NCBI GenBank assembly: GCA_035578155.1
Contig: JAPWDM010000001.1
Coordinates: 7,714,670-7,778,669 of the forward strand
DNA length: 64,000 nucleotides
Reading direction: 5' to 3'
DNA from: Brachynemurus nebulosus
Taxonomy: Eukaryota; Arthropoda; Insecta; Neuroptera; Myrmeleontidae
The notes under the pieces are model-generated. The model saw only the letters and a program-made list of their open reading frames with translations, ran no database searches and had not been told where the DNA came from. Each line of letters begins with the position of its first letter. The first letter of the stretch is position 1. Of this stretch, positions 13,860-25,500 are shown piece after piece. Both the position numbers and the translations under genes were made by a program.

Positions 13860-14135
13860 AAAAATATGAAAGATATTTAACTTTTTCTTCTCGCTTTAAA
13901 CGCCAACAGTAATCTCCTAACATAGCTGCATCCCAACGACCTTGAAACCGTTCTTCAAGCCTTTTTATATCCTGGTAAAATCGCTCCCCTAGTTCACCAC
14001 TTCCAGCTCTAAGATTTGAAGTAAGAAAAGAGAAATAGGAATGAAAAAAATGAATTTTCAATGACATCCGGCAACCCAACTTGTTGTATGCATTTAACAA
14101 ATTGTTCACAAAGGCTGCCTGTATACGATCAGTAA
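13860..14135 (-). pseudogene. Transposon-associated protein fragment
   Basis: The - strand frame contains GCRMSLKIHFFHSYFSFL, then GELGERFYQDI, ERFQGRWD and LGDYCWRLKRE. From memory this spacing (MSLKIHFLHSH.., GERFHQDI, RYQGRW, ADYCW) belongs to a multicopy protein of unknown function spread by transposons in several arthropods; I cannot name the element. Upstream the frame runs into a palindrome, and there is no start or full-length protein, so this is a relic. Confidence 0.55.
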
Positions 14136-14176
14136 TACTGTCAGTATTTAGAAATACTGACATTATTACTGATCGT
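14125..14176. repeat. Short hairpin
   Basis: Inverted copies of ACGATCAGTAATACTG around a TATTTAGAAATA centre. The same arm recurs at 14263 as the start of dispersed repeat family 1, so the hairpin probably comes from head-to-head joining of two copies of that sequence. Confidence 0.75.
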
Positions 14177-14251
14177 GTATTGATAATACTGAAGTATTCG
14201 TATATATACGAGTAATTCATACAATAAAAATAATGATTCACTATTTTTGTC

Positions 14252-14466
14252 AATAAATACTGACAGTATTACTGATCGTGTTACAGACAGCCTAAGAGTT
14301 CTGCGTTTTCGGCTCTGCGATTACTTATCCGTGTGACCAATACAAACGATTTTTCTTTCTCTCAATCGAAGAGGTAGTGTACTAATATGGACGCAATAAG
14401 GATAGTTCAAGAAAAGTTGTCGGTGTGTACCTCAAATACAAGACGTGATAGAAATAAGAGACAAAC
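14252..14466 (+). repeat. Dispersed repeat family 1, copy 2
   Basis: Near-identical to 8572-8796, including the frame starting MDAI and the same right boundary after GACAAA. This copy has no 95-bp direct repeats around it. Confidence 0.75.
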
Positions 14467-14551
14467 ACTGCCAATATACTCTAGCTAACAGAAAACTATA
14501 AGAGCAATCAGTTTTCCGGGTACCGAAATCGTGTCACGCAGTGTAATTAAT

Positions 14552-14725
14552 CCTGGATTTACACTACGGGCACGGTTTTTTTTTTTTGCTCACTTCATTT
14601 TATAGGAAAAAGTGAAAAAGTCAGAAATTTACTTAAAAATTTTTTTAAAATTTTCGTTTTAGGAAAAACCAGGGGCGACATTTGTTACCGTGCCCCGGGC
14701 GGCACTTAGGGTAAATCCGGTCCTG
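14552..14725. mobile_element. hAT-like MITE fragment
   Basis: Left end CCTGGATTTACACTACGGGC and right end on the other strand CAGGACCGGATTTACCCTAA. These resemble the intact hAT-like element at 23353-23611, whose end is CAGTGGTGGATTTACC. The left CAG is lost and no duplication is clear. Confidence 0.55.
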
Positions 14726-14949
14726 TTATAATACAATAATAACTTCATTTTCGGTTAGCAGAGATTATTTTTTTATGTTAGTCTTCTATACTTTTTATTT
14801 TTCTTGTATTATTCCACAGCGCCGCCACTAAGAATTAAATAAAGAGTGATTCTTTTTATTACAATTATAGTTGTTGCCGAATATCATCTCTAACAATACT
14901 TTTGTTAATATATATCACATACATATTATGTATAATTAATACGTTGGCG

Positions 14950-15095
14950 ATCATGACCTATTATAGCGAAACGCCCAACTAGTACACTATTTTGACAAGT
15001 AATACACTTTCATGAAATTGTTAACGCAGTATCGTGTTGTGTTGTAGTTAGTCAGGTTTCACTTGACACCGTACGGCGTCTATGACCGTCAGTGT
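14950..15095. repeat. Dispersed repeat family 2, copy 1
   Basis: Shares AACGCCCAACTAGTACACTA, GTTAGTCAGGTTTCACTTGA and a CGTACGGCGTC-like segment with 61350-61495, at moderate divergence. No boundary or function is recognised. Confidence 0.55.
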
Positions 15096-15511
15096 GTAAA
15101 TTGTATCCGCCAATATCCTAAATGAGCAATTCCATGTACAGCCTTGGCCAAAAGTATTAAGCACCCCCATAAAACACGTGTAACTCAAAAATTAATTTAA
15201 AAATGACTTATCTGTTTAATAACAGAATGAAAGGCAATACTAAAAGTTAATTTTAAACAATAGATAAAGGATTTCAAGGTACTATAAAACACCTGGTCCA
15301 CAAAACGTGAAATATGAAGTTTTTTGAGGAATGATGTAATTTATTTGTTAGTTTTTTATTAAATTTCGGAATAACAAGAAGCTGCTGGGTATTGTTTATT
15401 TGTATAGTAGAGACAGTTTGTAATACGAAATGTCGAAACAATGAGTACTTAACACAGAAACACCGGTAAAAATCCAGATGTAATATGTAGAAGGGAAGAC
15501 TCAAGTAAAGA

Positions 15512-15844
15512 TTGCTAAATTATTGCAATGCAGTGCAATCTACCATTGAAAGGTTCGCGGAGACTAGCTCTCACGCAAATAAAATGAGAACGGGCAGAAA
15601 ACGAATTATTACTGACCGCCACGTTAGAAAACTTATCCGTGACTCACTTAAGGACCGCAAAAATACTTCTTTTGAGCTCACTGAAGCTTTATCGGAGGAC
15701 ATTGGGAAACCAATTAGTTCTCGAACTGTAAGAGGAAGACTCACAGAAGCAGGCCTAAAAAGCCGAGCTCTAAGACACAAACATTCTTCTGAAGAAAATT
15801 GGTCCAATGTGGTATGGTCCGGCGAATCTAATCGTATTGTTTAA
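15512..15844 (+). pseudogene. Tc1-like transposase N-terminal fragment, left copy
   Basis: A 110-residue open frame with the paired-type helix-turn-helix region of Tc1 transposases (about residues 26-90: TGRKRIITDRHVRKLIRDSL and ISSRTVRGRLTEAGLKSR). It then jumps to WSNVVWSGESN, equivalent to the usual W-x-x-V-x-W-S-D-E motif. The first catalytic Asp is Gly here, and the linker between the two regions is deleted compared with the right copy. The other two catalytic residues are missing. It cannot encode an active enzyme. Confidence 0.8.
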
Positions 15845-15905
15845 TGCGATGGTATAAAATTTAACTCACCTCAAAATTAGATTCGCCAAATTATACTACA
15901 TTGGA

Positions 15906-16181
15906 TCAATCTTCTTCAAAAGAATGCTGGTGTCTTAGAGCCCATTCCATACGATCGTTCTTGTTGTTGTCGGAGAGCCAAGGCTTCTTCCTGGCTTTGC
16001 GGCTTTTTAAGCCTGCTTCTGTGATCTTTCTTCTTACAGTTCGAGAACTAATTGGTTTCCCATTGTCCTTCGATAAAGCTGCAGCGAGCTCAAAAGAAGT
16101 TTTTTTGCGGTCCTTAAGTGAGTCACGGATAAGTTTTCTATTGTGGCGGTCAGTAGTAATGCGTATTCTGTCCGTTCTCAT
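15906..16181 (-). pseudogene. Tc1-like transposase N-terminal fragment, right copy
   Basis: The mirror copy reads TDRHNRKLIRDSLKDRKKTS and ISSRTVRRKITEAGLKSRKA. It keeps a KKPWLSDNNKNDRMEW linker that the left copy has lost. Past residue 91 the frame meets stops in the W-SNVV region, where the Gly-for-Asp change is seen again. Both halves therefore descend from a source already altered there, or from one another. Confidence 0.8.
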
Positions 16182-16570
16182 TTTGTTTGTGTGAGAACCA
16201 GTCTCCGCGAACCTTTCAATGGTAGATTGTACTGCACATCGTCAAACTTTTACTAACTTAGCAATTTTTACTTGAATCTTCCCTTTTTCACATAATATCT
16301 GGATTTTTATCCGTGTTTCTGCGTTAAGTTCTCATTGTTTCGACATTTCGTATTACAAACTGTCTCTACTACACAAATAAACAACACAGCAGCTTCTTGT
16401 TATTCCGAAAGTTAGTAAAAGACTAACAAATAAAATTACATTCTTTCTCAAAAAACTTCATATTTCACGTTTTGTGGACCAGGTGTTTTATGATACCTTA
16501 AAATCCTTTATCTATTGTTTAAAATTAACTTTTAGTATTGCCTTTCATTCTATTATTAAACAGATAAGTC

Positions 16571-16773
16571 TGAGTACTTTCATTTGAAAAAAGAAAATCA
16601 AAAATCAAAAGTGCGGTAATATCATAATTAATACTTTATTTTATCATTTAGTTAAATATCACGTATTTTTTAAAAACTAAGCCCCGTAAAATCCGTAAAG
16701 CTCAAAAAAACCATGTTATAGAGGGGACTGAGTACTTTCATTTAAAAAAAGAAAATCGAAAATCGAAGATAAG
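16571..16773. repeat. Direct repeat pair, 156 bp apart
   Basis: TGAGTACTTTCATTTGAAAA and the following AAGAAAATCAAAAATC at 16571-16617 recur with few changes at 16729-16773. The first copy begins exactly where the Tc1-like palindrome ends. Confidence 0.7.
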
Positions 16774-16874
16774 ATATTTTCAGTATAAACGAATAAAGAA
16801 AAAAATAAAAGATTACTTCAATATATGTGCATATGTTGGGACGGAAATCGGTCTAATTGAAAGTGTATGTAAAG

Positions 16875-17567
16875 TAGAGATGTCGATTCTCTAAAAAAAA
16901 AGATCGATTTTTGGATCGATTTAAATCGAAATGAGATCGATTTAAAAAATCGAAATTTTGAAAAGTTTAATAAAATTAGCTGATAATTTTTGTTAAGGGA
17001 CTTAATTGATAGTACATGGGAAATATCGTCTAAAAACGCTTTACATTATATTTGTCAAGGGGATGAGTTAACTTTTCAATTATAATTATAACAAATAACG
17101 CAATTGAATATGAAGGACGAATACCACGGAATGAACCAAGTTTACGATTCAAAAATTTCAAGCAAACTGACAAAAAAATGTTTTCTAAATAAGTTGCTGT
17201 TGTAGAAAAGGAATCGTTTGCCACATAGGTAGTCTTCTTCCTTTCCTTTGATTTAATAGTCTTCTACTGGACAAAATAGTGCTTATATATGTATTTATAT
17301 AGAGCCACATGGGGGATTCGTTGATAATAACTAGTAAAAAGTGACAATTTATTAACAATAACGTTTTTGGTGTTTTATTTTAACACATGTGTCTTTGTAA
17401 AATTACAACTAAAATAAAATTATACTTGAAAAAAATCGGTTATCGATCTCTTACTTTTAATAATCGATTCATGAATCGATTCAAATGAAAAAAATCGAAA
17501 AAAGAATCGATTTTTTAAGCTTCGATTAATCGATTTTCGATTAATCGATTTAAAATCGACATCTCTA
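16875..17567. mobile_element. hAT-like non-autonomous element, 8-bp duplication
   Basis: Ends TAGAGATGTCGATT and, inverted, AATCGACATCTCTA, flanked by a perfect ATGTAAAG at 16867-16874 and 17568-17575. The subterminal zones are packed with ATCGAT-type motifs in both orientations, as in other hAT elements. No transposase is recognisable. Confidence 0.87.
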
Positions 17568-17575
17568 ATGTAAAG

Positions 17576-18274
17576 TACACTCAATGGCACATGTAATCAT
17601 TTTTTAATTATTCTTAGACTCTGAAAAAATTGATAAAATATTTTGGGGAATCCCCATTTTGTGACGTTGAACGCAACTTTGAATAATTTTAACTCCGACA
17701 AAATAAAAGATAATTCAATAATATTCGAGTTCATAGCTCAAGACATCTTAAATTTATTATATACAAAGGGAAATTAAATTTGGCGAACATGCCATTTTTG
17801 GGTGATCGACTTATACATGAAATTGCTCAAATATCCAGATATTTTATCTTTTTGATCTGTATAATTTGCGGAGTTATTAAGGTTGCGCTAAAAAATTGAA
17901 AACTAACTACTACAAGTTTCATGTATTTCCGGGACAAGCTGTTTAAATTCTTGAATTCCACGGGGTAGAACCACAAATTCCATCACAATTTCAGAAATTT
18001 TAAGCTATTAATGTGTACAAATCACTGAAAAGTTCGTCCAACAAGAGGATGAATAGTTTCTTAAATAAGATTTTCAGGATTTGGATATGATTATTTGTAT
18101 TCTCTTTTTATTGCGAATAAATAGCTTTATATTTTAATACTGATCCAAAAAAATTTCTGTATTTTTCAGAATTACATTGAAAATTTAAGAAAAATTTGAA
18201 ACAAATTTTGTTAATAATTTGTTTTAAAAACCAAAAAAGAAAAATGTAAATGTAAAAGGTAATAAACAGAATCA
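17576..18274. other. Upstream region of the first Cys-rich gene
   Basis: AT-rich, without repeats that I can define. The promoter of the gene beginning at 18275 should lie here or further left, but no TATA box or initiator stands out. Confidence 0.4.
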
Positions 18275-18497
18275 ATGACTTGCTGGCGTAAATTATACAA
18301 AACATGTATTACAACGCTACTAACTTGGTTGCTGTTAGAAGAAGGAATGTGTTTTACGTTGCCAAACGATTGCAAAGAAGATTCGACAAAATATCGAGAA
18401 GAACAATCTACATTAAAAATAGCTGAGTATTATATTGAACATGAAATATCGGCGTTGGATGCAAAACTAGCCGCAGCCGTTTTAGAACCAGAAAACT
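18275..18497 (+). CDS. Gene A exon 1: signal peptide and helical segment
   Basis: Starts ATG in the context AATCAATGA and ends GAAAACT before GTAAGT, leaving one base of codon 75. The hydrophobic segment is residues 10-22. The frame stays open about 35 bases past the donor before a stop, so the donor is needed to reach the Cys-rich part. Confidence 0.8.
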
Positions 18498-19465
18498 GTA
18501 AGTTTAGTTTCATTTTTAATACGTATTGTGTATGAAATATAACAGTAGAACCTCTCATAAGTTATACAGTTGGGACCAGTAAACTCCTCATAACTTAGAA
18601 TGTTCCAATTCTCCCATTAAATATTTCTGAAGAAATTGGACACATGCGCGTTATAGCATTCTAAGGGCATGTATCATTTGCTTCTACATAACAAACCACG
18701 CATTCACTCCTCGAGAACTACGTATGCGCTTATAACTGTAGTAAGGGGAGCAAAAAAGGTGAAAATATAATTTATGAAGGGTTCTGCTCAGCGCCCGCTC
18801 TAGCGTTTACGCTGCCCCGGGCAAAAGGGAATAATTCCGCCCCTACACACAATGACTGACCTGACTTCTTTTTTTTGTTTGTCGCTGGGTGTGAAAATGG
18901 CGCCTTTTTACAGAATTACCGCCCTTTAAATTTTCCGCCCCGGCAAATCTCTTTTTTTTTGTAAAATTGCCACCCTTTTGTATAATAATTTACAAAATTA
19001 CCGCCCTTAAAATTTGCCACCCGGGCAAATGCCCGCCCTTGGAGCGGGCCCTGATTTCTGCTGCATTAGTAAAATTGAAAATTAACAAAAAAAATTATAC
19101 TATTTATTACAATTTGACGATGATGGTGATGATAGCAGTTAGTACTGTTTTCCACTTGACGTGATACCAAATTTTTTATTTATTTTAATGTAAATTTTTA
19201 CTTTACTGAACCAAAAAATGAATTTTTTTGTTTTAATTAAGATTTTATAGTCAAAATCACAGAGCCCTTATAGATTCGTGAAATCTGTCATAGTTTTAAA
19301 ATTTTACGTTCTTAAAGACTGTATACAGGGTGTAAAACAAATAACCTTCGTCCTTTTGTGGGGTGACTCATAGCACCCTGTAGACACTAAAACCGCAAGA
19401 ATTTTTTTGGAATTAACAGTCGCGTCATCCCTCAAAAGGATAAGAGTTATTTCCCTTACACCCTG

Positions 19466-19531
<66 letters not shown>

Positions 19532-22500
19532 CAGGGTGTAAGGGAAATAACTCTTATCCTTTTGAGGGGTAACGCGACTGTTAATTCCGAAAAAATTCCT
19601 GCGGTTTTAGTGTCTACAGGGTGCTAGGAGTCACCCCACGAAAGGACGAGAGTTATTTGTTTTACACCCTGTATACCCTCAAAAATGTGGCAAAATTTTC
19701 AAGTAAAAAATGCAAGTCTATTGAAAAATCGAAACAATCAACTAGTTTTAAGTATAATATACATAAATAATAAACAAATACTTTACTTTGCAAAATACCA
19801 CTTTTGTTTTTACCACTATTAAAAAAAATAAATAAATAAATAAAAGTGGTATTTTGCAAAGTAAAGTATTTGTTTATTATTTACAAATATGAAATACCAT
19901 AAAGTAACGCTCAAATCTATTAATATTATAATATACATACTTGAAATTTCAACGCGTTTTTCTCAAAACGATTTTTTTTTAACAAAAGCTTAAACGAACC
20001 TGATGCGAAAATGCGAAAGTGAATTGGTTTGTGTGGTTTGTTTTTTGAACCTCAACAACTTGGCCAATTGACTTAAAACTTTGTTTACTGGTAGCTCGGG
20101 GAGGGGGCAAAGAAAAATATGAGTTATTTTTTACCACGGAAAAACGGTAATTTCTCTTAGCTTTGTGAAAACAAATATGTCCCAAATAAAATTTCCAGTT
20201 TGGAGACTAACAATTAAATCAGATTTTAATTATATAGACCAGCAATTCTTAAACTTTTTTCACACTTCCCATCATGGAATTTTTCGTGATCACAGGTATT
20301 AAATACAGACGATCCCAAAAATACAAATAAATACATAAATGTAAATCATTTGTTTTTTATTGAATAATGCTTAAATTTAATTTTCGCGACCTCATTTGGG
20401 GTCGTGACCTATAGTTTTAAGGGGCGTTGATTTATATGAATCATTCGTAAGTATCAAGGGAATTTTAAATATTTTCTATATATGTACATATAGTTCAGAA
20501 TTAATCTGTAATTTGTTATTTCTCTTTATGTTAGAAAGTTCATTAGTATTGATAATAGATAGTATAATCATTTTTCGAATTTTGATTATTTAAATTCAAT
20601 ATGTAATTATTTTATAAGTATTATAATAAACGTATACGATAAGTATATATAAATATGTACTGTAATACGGATGTAACTGAAATTATATGTAAATTAACTA
20701 ACACAGTTATTTATTCATATGAAAAATTTTTTAACCTTGTCTTCAATTTTTATTACATACTAATAAGTTACACTGTTATTATTTGATATAACATTTTTAT
20801 TAAGTATTGTCTTCAAGAAAGGAATATGATGAATTGTTTTGGTACATATTGCAATTATTATAATAATATTGATGTTTTACTTTTAATTTTAAAATAACGA
20901 AATTAGACACAATTAAATTAGATTCTATTGTGATGTTAAGTCTGAGTCAGTTTAAATTAGGTATGACATGACTTAATTATGCTAATTGTTAAGTAGTTAT
21001 TGGGTACATGGTCTACCGACCACCTAGAAGCATTAGAGAAACTGCATTATTGTATTTACAGTTAGTGGCACTTTCGCACCTCAAACGTTCATGCGTGAAA
21101 GAAACCGAAAATTCTTAGTTCGTATTGAGACGTTAGATACACTGGCCCTAATACCCACGCACAGTATTTGATTTGGCTAATTTAACGGGACAAAATTAAA
21201 CAACTATTGTATTTAACTGAATTTTTATTTATTGCTATTGTTATGGACATTTGAGTTATAAAACAGAAAAATAATAGTATATTATTCAACGAGCTAGTAA
21301 TGATAGCTATTACTCACGAAGATGAAATTGCGACACGAGCCGAACTTGCGAGGCGAGTGTCGTAATGCACTGAGTGAGTAATAGCCATTGCAAGCGAGTA
21401 GAATACGATATTTTTTCTACGACGCTTTTCCTTTTTGATTTAAATAAAATTGAATATAAATTTTAAATTAAATTTTTAATCTATTTCTAATTTCATTAAA
21501 AGTTTGTATAATATTATGTATAAAACGATCAAAACAAAACATAAACTACTTATTGACTTGAACGTTACTACGCAACATATATTAAATTAAAACTTGATAC
21601 ATACATATATACACAAAACAAAAGCAAACCCATGGAATAATGATTAATACTGTGATTTCATTGGTCAAGAGGGTATTGAGTAATGAACATTCCTCCACAC
21701 CTTTGAATAATGCCCAGCTTTCTCAACAATTAACAGATATACCTCTTTTCAGATAAAATTGATCATGAGTTTTCGTTAAAAAATTAAATAATTCTTATAT
21801 TCGAAAAAAATCGATCTTCTATTCTTTTCTAAAAATAAATTGCAAATTTAAAATTTACATAAATGCAATAATAAAAGAGATAAAGCCAAGAAAATGGAAA
21901 TTATTTAAATTCAAAGTTACGAAGCATGGTTAAATTTAACTGAAATAGACCATATATAATGAGTGCGTTCTTCAACAGGAGTAGAAAAAGAATTGTATAT
22001 TCATTTACTTATTTAATCAAACACGATAAACAATCTATGGGCTTTGTTGATCGCCATATTATGTTAAAAAGTTCTTCTCTGATTATTTGACGATCTGTAA
22101 AAATAAATACACGACAAAAACAGATATTTGGGAGTATCTGTAAAAAATGGCCCCAAGAATATTATATATAATGTATTTTAAAAAAAAATAAAGCTTTGAA
22201 AAATAATTGAAATCCATTGCTATGACAAGAACAGACATAATTATAATAACTCAGCTTACATACAGATGGTACTTAAAAAAATAATCTAAAAAAAATTAAT
22301 ACTAATTTCCGGAATAAAAACTTTTGTTGTAGTTACTTGGTTCAAGATTTTTTTTGTTTTGTTTTGTTTATTAATATCAAATAAAATCTTGAGCCAAGTA
22401 CAACAAAAGTTTTTATTCCGGAAATTAGTATTAATTTTTTTTAGATTCTTTTTTTAAGTACCAAATCTGTACGTAAGCTGAGGTTATATAATTATGTCTG

Positions 22501-25500
22501 TTCTTGGCATAGCAATGGATTTAAATTATTTTTTCAAAGCTTTGTTTTTTCTTTTAAATACAAATACATAATATTCTTGGGGCCATTTTTTACAGATATT
22601 CCCAAATATCTGTTTTTGTCGTGTATTTATTCTTACAGATCGTCAAATAATCAGAGAAGAACTTTTTAACATAATATGGCGATCAACAAAGCCCATAGAT
22701 TGTTTATCGTGTTTGATTAAATAAGTAAATGAATATACAATTCTTTTTCTACTCCTGTTGAAGAACGCACTCATTATATATGGTCTATTTCAGTTAAATT
22801 TAACCATGCTTCGTAACTTTGAATTTAAATAATTTCAATTTTCTTGGCTTTATCTCTTTTATTATTGCATTTATGTAAATTTTAAATTTGCAATTTATTT
22901 TTAGAAAAGAATAGAAGATCGATTTTTTTCGAATATAAGAATTATTTTGGTTTTTTGTTCCAGATTAAAAATTGTGACCTGTAGCGATCAAGGGCGGATC
23001 CAGCCAGTTGGAAAGGGGAGGGCTGCCTTTAATCCCAGGAGGAATTTTGGGGAATTGTGTGTTTTGAATTGTATGTTTAACTAAATAAAGTTACCTATTG
23101 TAGGACAGGGGGGGCTGCAGCCCCCACAGCCTCCCCCTGGATCCGCCTATGGTAGCGATACGTTCATGTCGACCATCCGAGATTTTTTTCCTTGTGTGCG
23201 CTGCTGTGCCGCCATTTTAAAATTAAAATAAAACATATTTTTGTAGTTAAAGACTAGTAATTTCATACGCACAAAACCTCATATCGTACGTTCGTGGTAC
23301 GTCTCAGAAAATCACGTGAAATTTAGTGAACACTAGGTGATATATTATCCCTCAGTGGTGGATTTACCAGCAGGCTGAGTAGGCTGAAGCCTAGAGCGGC
23401 AGATTTTAGGGGCGGCAAATTTGGGCCAAAAAGGGCGGCAAAATGTAGAATTTGTTTATTTGTTTGGCTCGTTACTTACGTTTTTTAAGAAGGGCAGTAG
23501 ATTTTCGAGGCGACAAATTTGGCAAAAAGGGCGGCAAAAATTCTTTTTAGCTTTTCAGGGGCGGCATTTTTCACTAAGCCTAGAGCGTCACTTAGGGTAA
23601 ATCCACCACTGTTACCCCTTAAGTGCTTAAGTGATTAGTAGCAAATACTATATTATACAAATAGGTACGTAATTATTTATTGTAGGCTGTTTATCTTTAT
23701 TTTTCAACCACACCTACAGCCCAACCAATATAAGGTTGCCGGTCAAATGCGCAAATGAAGGAGTGCGACAACAGGCTCCCAGTATTTTTATATGTCTCTA
23801 ACTTCAAAAATGCCGAATTTCCATACAAATTTTCACCCCTATTTACTCAACTTAGCGGACGAATTTTCAAAAATCCTTTCTTAGTGCTCACCTATGTTAT
23901 ATAAGGAACTCCTATGCAAAAGTTCGTGCTTCTAAACCCGGTTTAAGTTGTCAGTCAGTGTTAGAGATTTATTAAGTATCTAAATGGAATTTAATGCCCT
24001 GTTTTTGATATTTTTTTATGGGTAATGCAATGCAATTTAGTTTATTTTATCAGCTACATATGGGTCATTATTTGCTATTTGATTTTAGCATGACTATCAA
24101 AATATTTTGTAAATTACAAATCCTACAGTATAGGGATGATCGATATTAGAAAAATATCGATGTTGACATCGATGTTAACATCGATTCAAGAGTATCGATA
24201 TACGATATATATCGAAAGAAAGACATCGATGTTCGAAAACATTGATGTTTATGTAGCAAAACAAACAACCATTATAATCTATTATTTGTCACTTTGTTTC
24301 CCTTTTAATCTGTTCCTTTGTTGATACAAATACTGCCCAGCTTTTGAAAAAAGTCTCTCTGAAGCTGTTGAAATTGCTGTGAAACACAAATATTTAATGG
24401 CAATTTTTTTCAAGTTTGGATGAGTGGATCCTAGAACTTGCCATAGAAGTAATGGATCTTGTTTTAAATCAGCTACAGGACTTTTTAACTACTGGATAGC
24501 TTAGAGTAATATCGATGTTTCGATATTATTCTCGTAACATCGATGTGTCGATGTTATCGAGGACATAACATCGATGTTTTTACATCGATATTTTCCCCCT
24601 AAACATCGATGTTTTTCTACCATCGATGAATATCGATCATCCCTACTACAGTATTAGAAAAAAAAGCTAGCATGCTCAGAAATGTTCTTTACACGTTACA
24701 GAAGGTCTGAAATTGAAATACATTTTCATTAATTAGAAAAAAAATCATAAAGGTGCAAAATGGCACTACTCTGGTATGTCTTTTTCGCAAGTAGCTGAGA
24801 AAATTACGGAACAGTTCATTCATTCTTACTTTTGATTAATAAATAAATATGTATTTATTTTAAAACTAATTCATATATGAAACATACAACAGTGGAAATA
24901 TAAAAGTAATAGCTTAAATAAGTTAAACATTCTGTCGGTTTTTTTGTCCTCAATCGCAGAATAATCGCAGATTTCTCACTCTTCTGGAATAATGGTCTCT
25001 CCTATGTTTAGGATGTCACTCCTCTGCTCAGTGTTTTCCTCTGGCGCATATAATTTTTAAAATATTCTGTAAGTGACTGGCCTATTCATAAATGACACTA
25101 CAAAAACGATAAACTTCTGATATATGTATTAAGTGCAGTTTTTTCTTAAACATTTTTTTTTTATTTTAAAAAATGTCTCAAAAAAATCAAATAGCAAATA
25201 ATGACCCATATGTACACACTTATGTGTCAACTTATGTGTCCTGCCTTCATCCCAACCCAAACATTCTGAGAATTTACGTTATTTGCCTATTGGTAACCAT
25301 AGAACATTGGTAACAGTTTAAAACTACATAATATGTGTGTATATTTGTCCTTTCGTTTATACATACCTAGGACAGTTTTGATGAGTGATGATTGATACGA
25401 CTCTGCTTGTCGCTCGGATTGTCAAATAAATAAAAAAAAATTAAAAAATTAGAACTCTCTTTTTTAAAAATTATCGTCTATTCTTCATTTACGGATATTG

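Larger units (their letters stand above)
15139..16570. mobile_element. Head-to-head palindrome of a Tc1-like transposon
   Basis: The left end CAGCCTTGGCCAAAAGTATT follows a TA and is typical of Tc1-like elements. Two copies of the 5' half face each other: 15205 to about 15840 on + and about 15850-16570 on -. For example GGTCCACAAAACGTGAAATA near 15293 is mirrored near 16462. The right copy stops at 16570 without a terminal repeat. The catalytic half of the transposase is absent. Confidence 0.85.

Noticed and set aside
13819..14253. The whole 144-residue - strand frame as a gene
   Set aside because: The first third is translated from a hairpin and dispersed repeat; only the middle resembles a known multicopy transposon protein, so it is listed as a relic.
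18967..19164. 65-residue frame with CHPGKCPPLERA
   Set aside because: It crosses the right end of a hAT-like MITE; the cysteines come from GC-rich repeat sequence and do not fit the CCC module.
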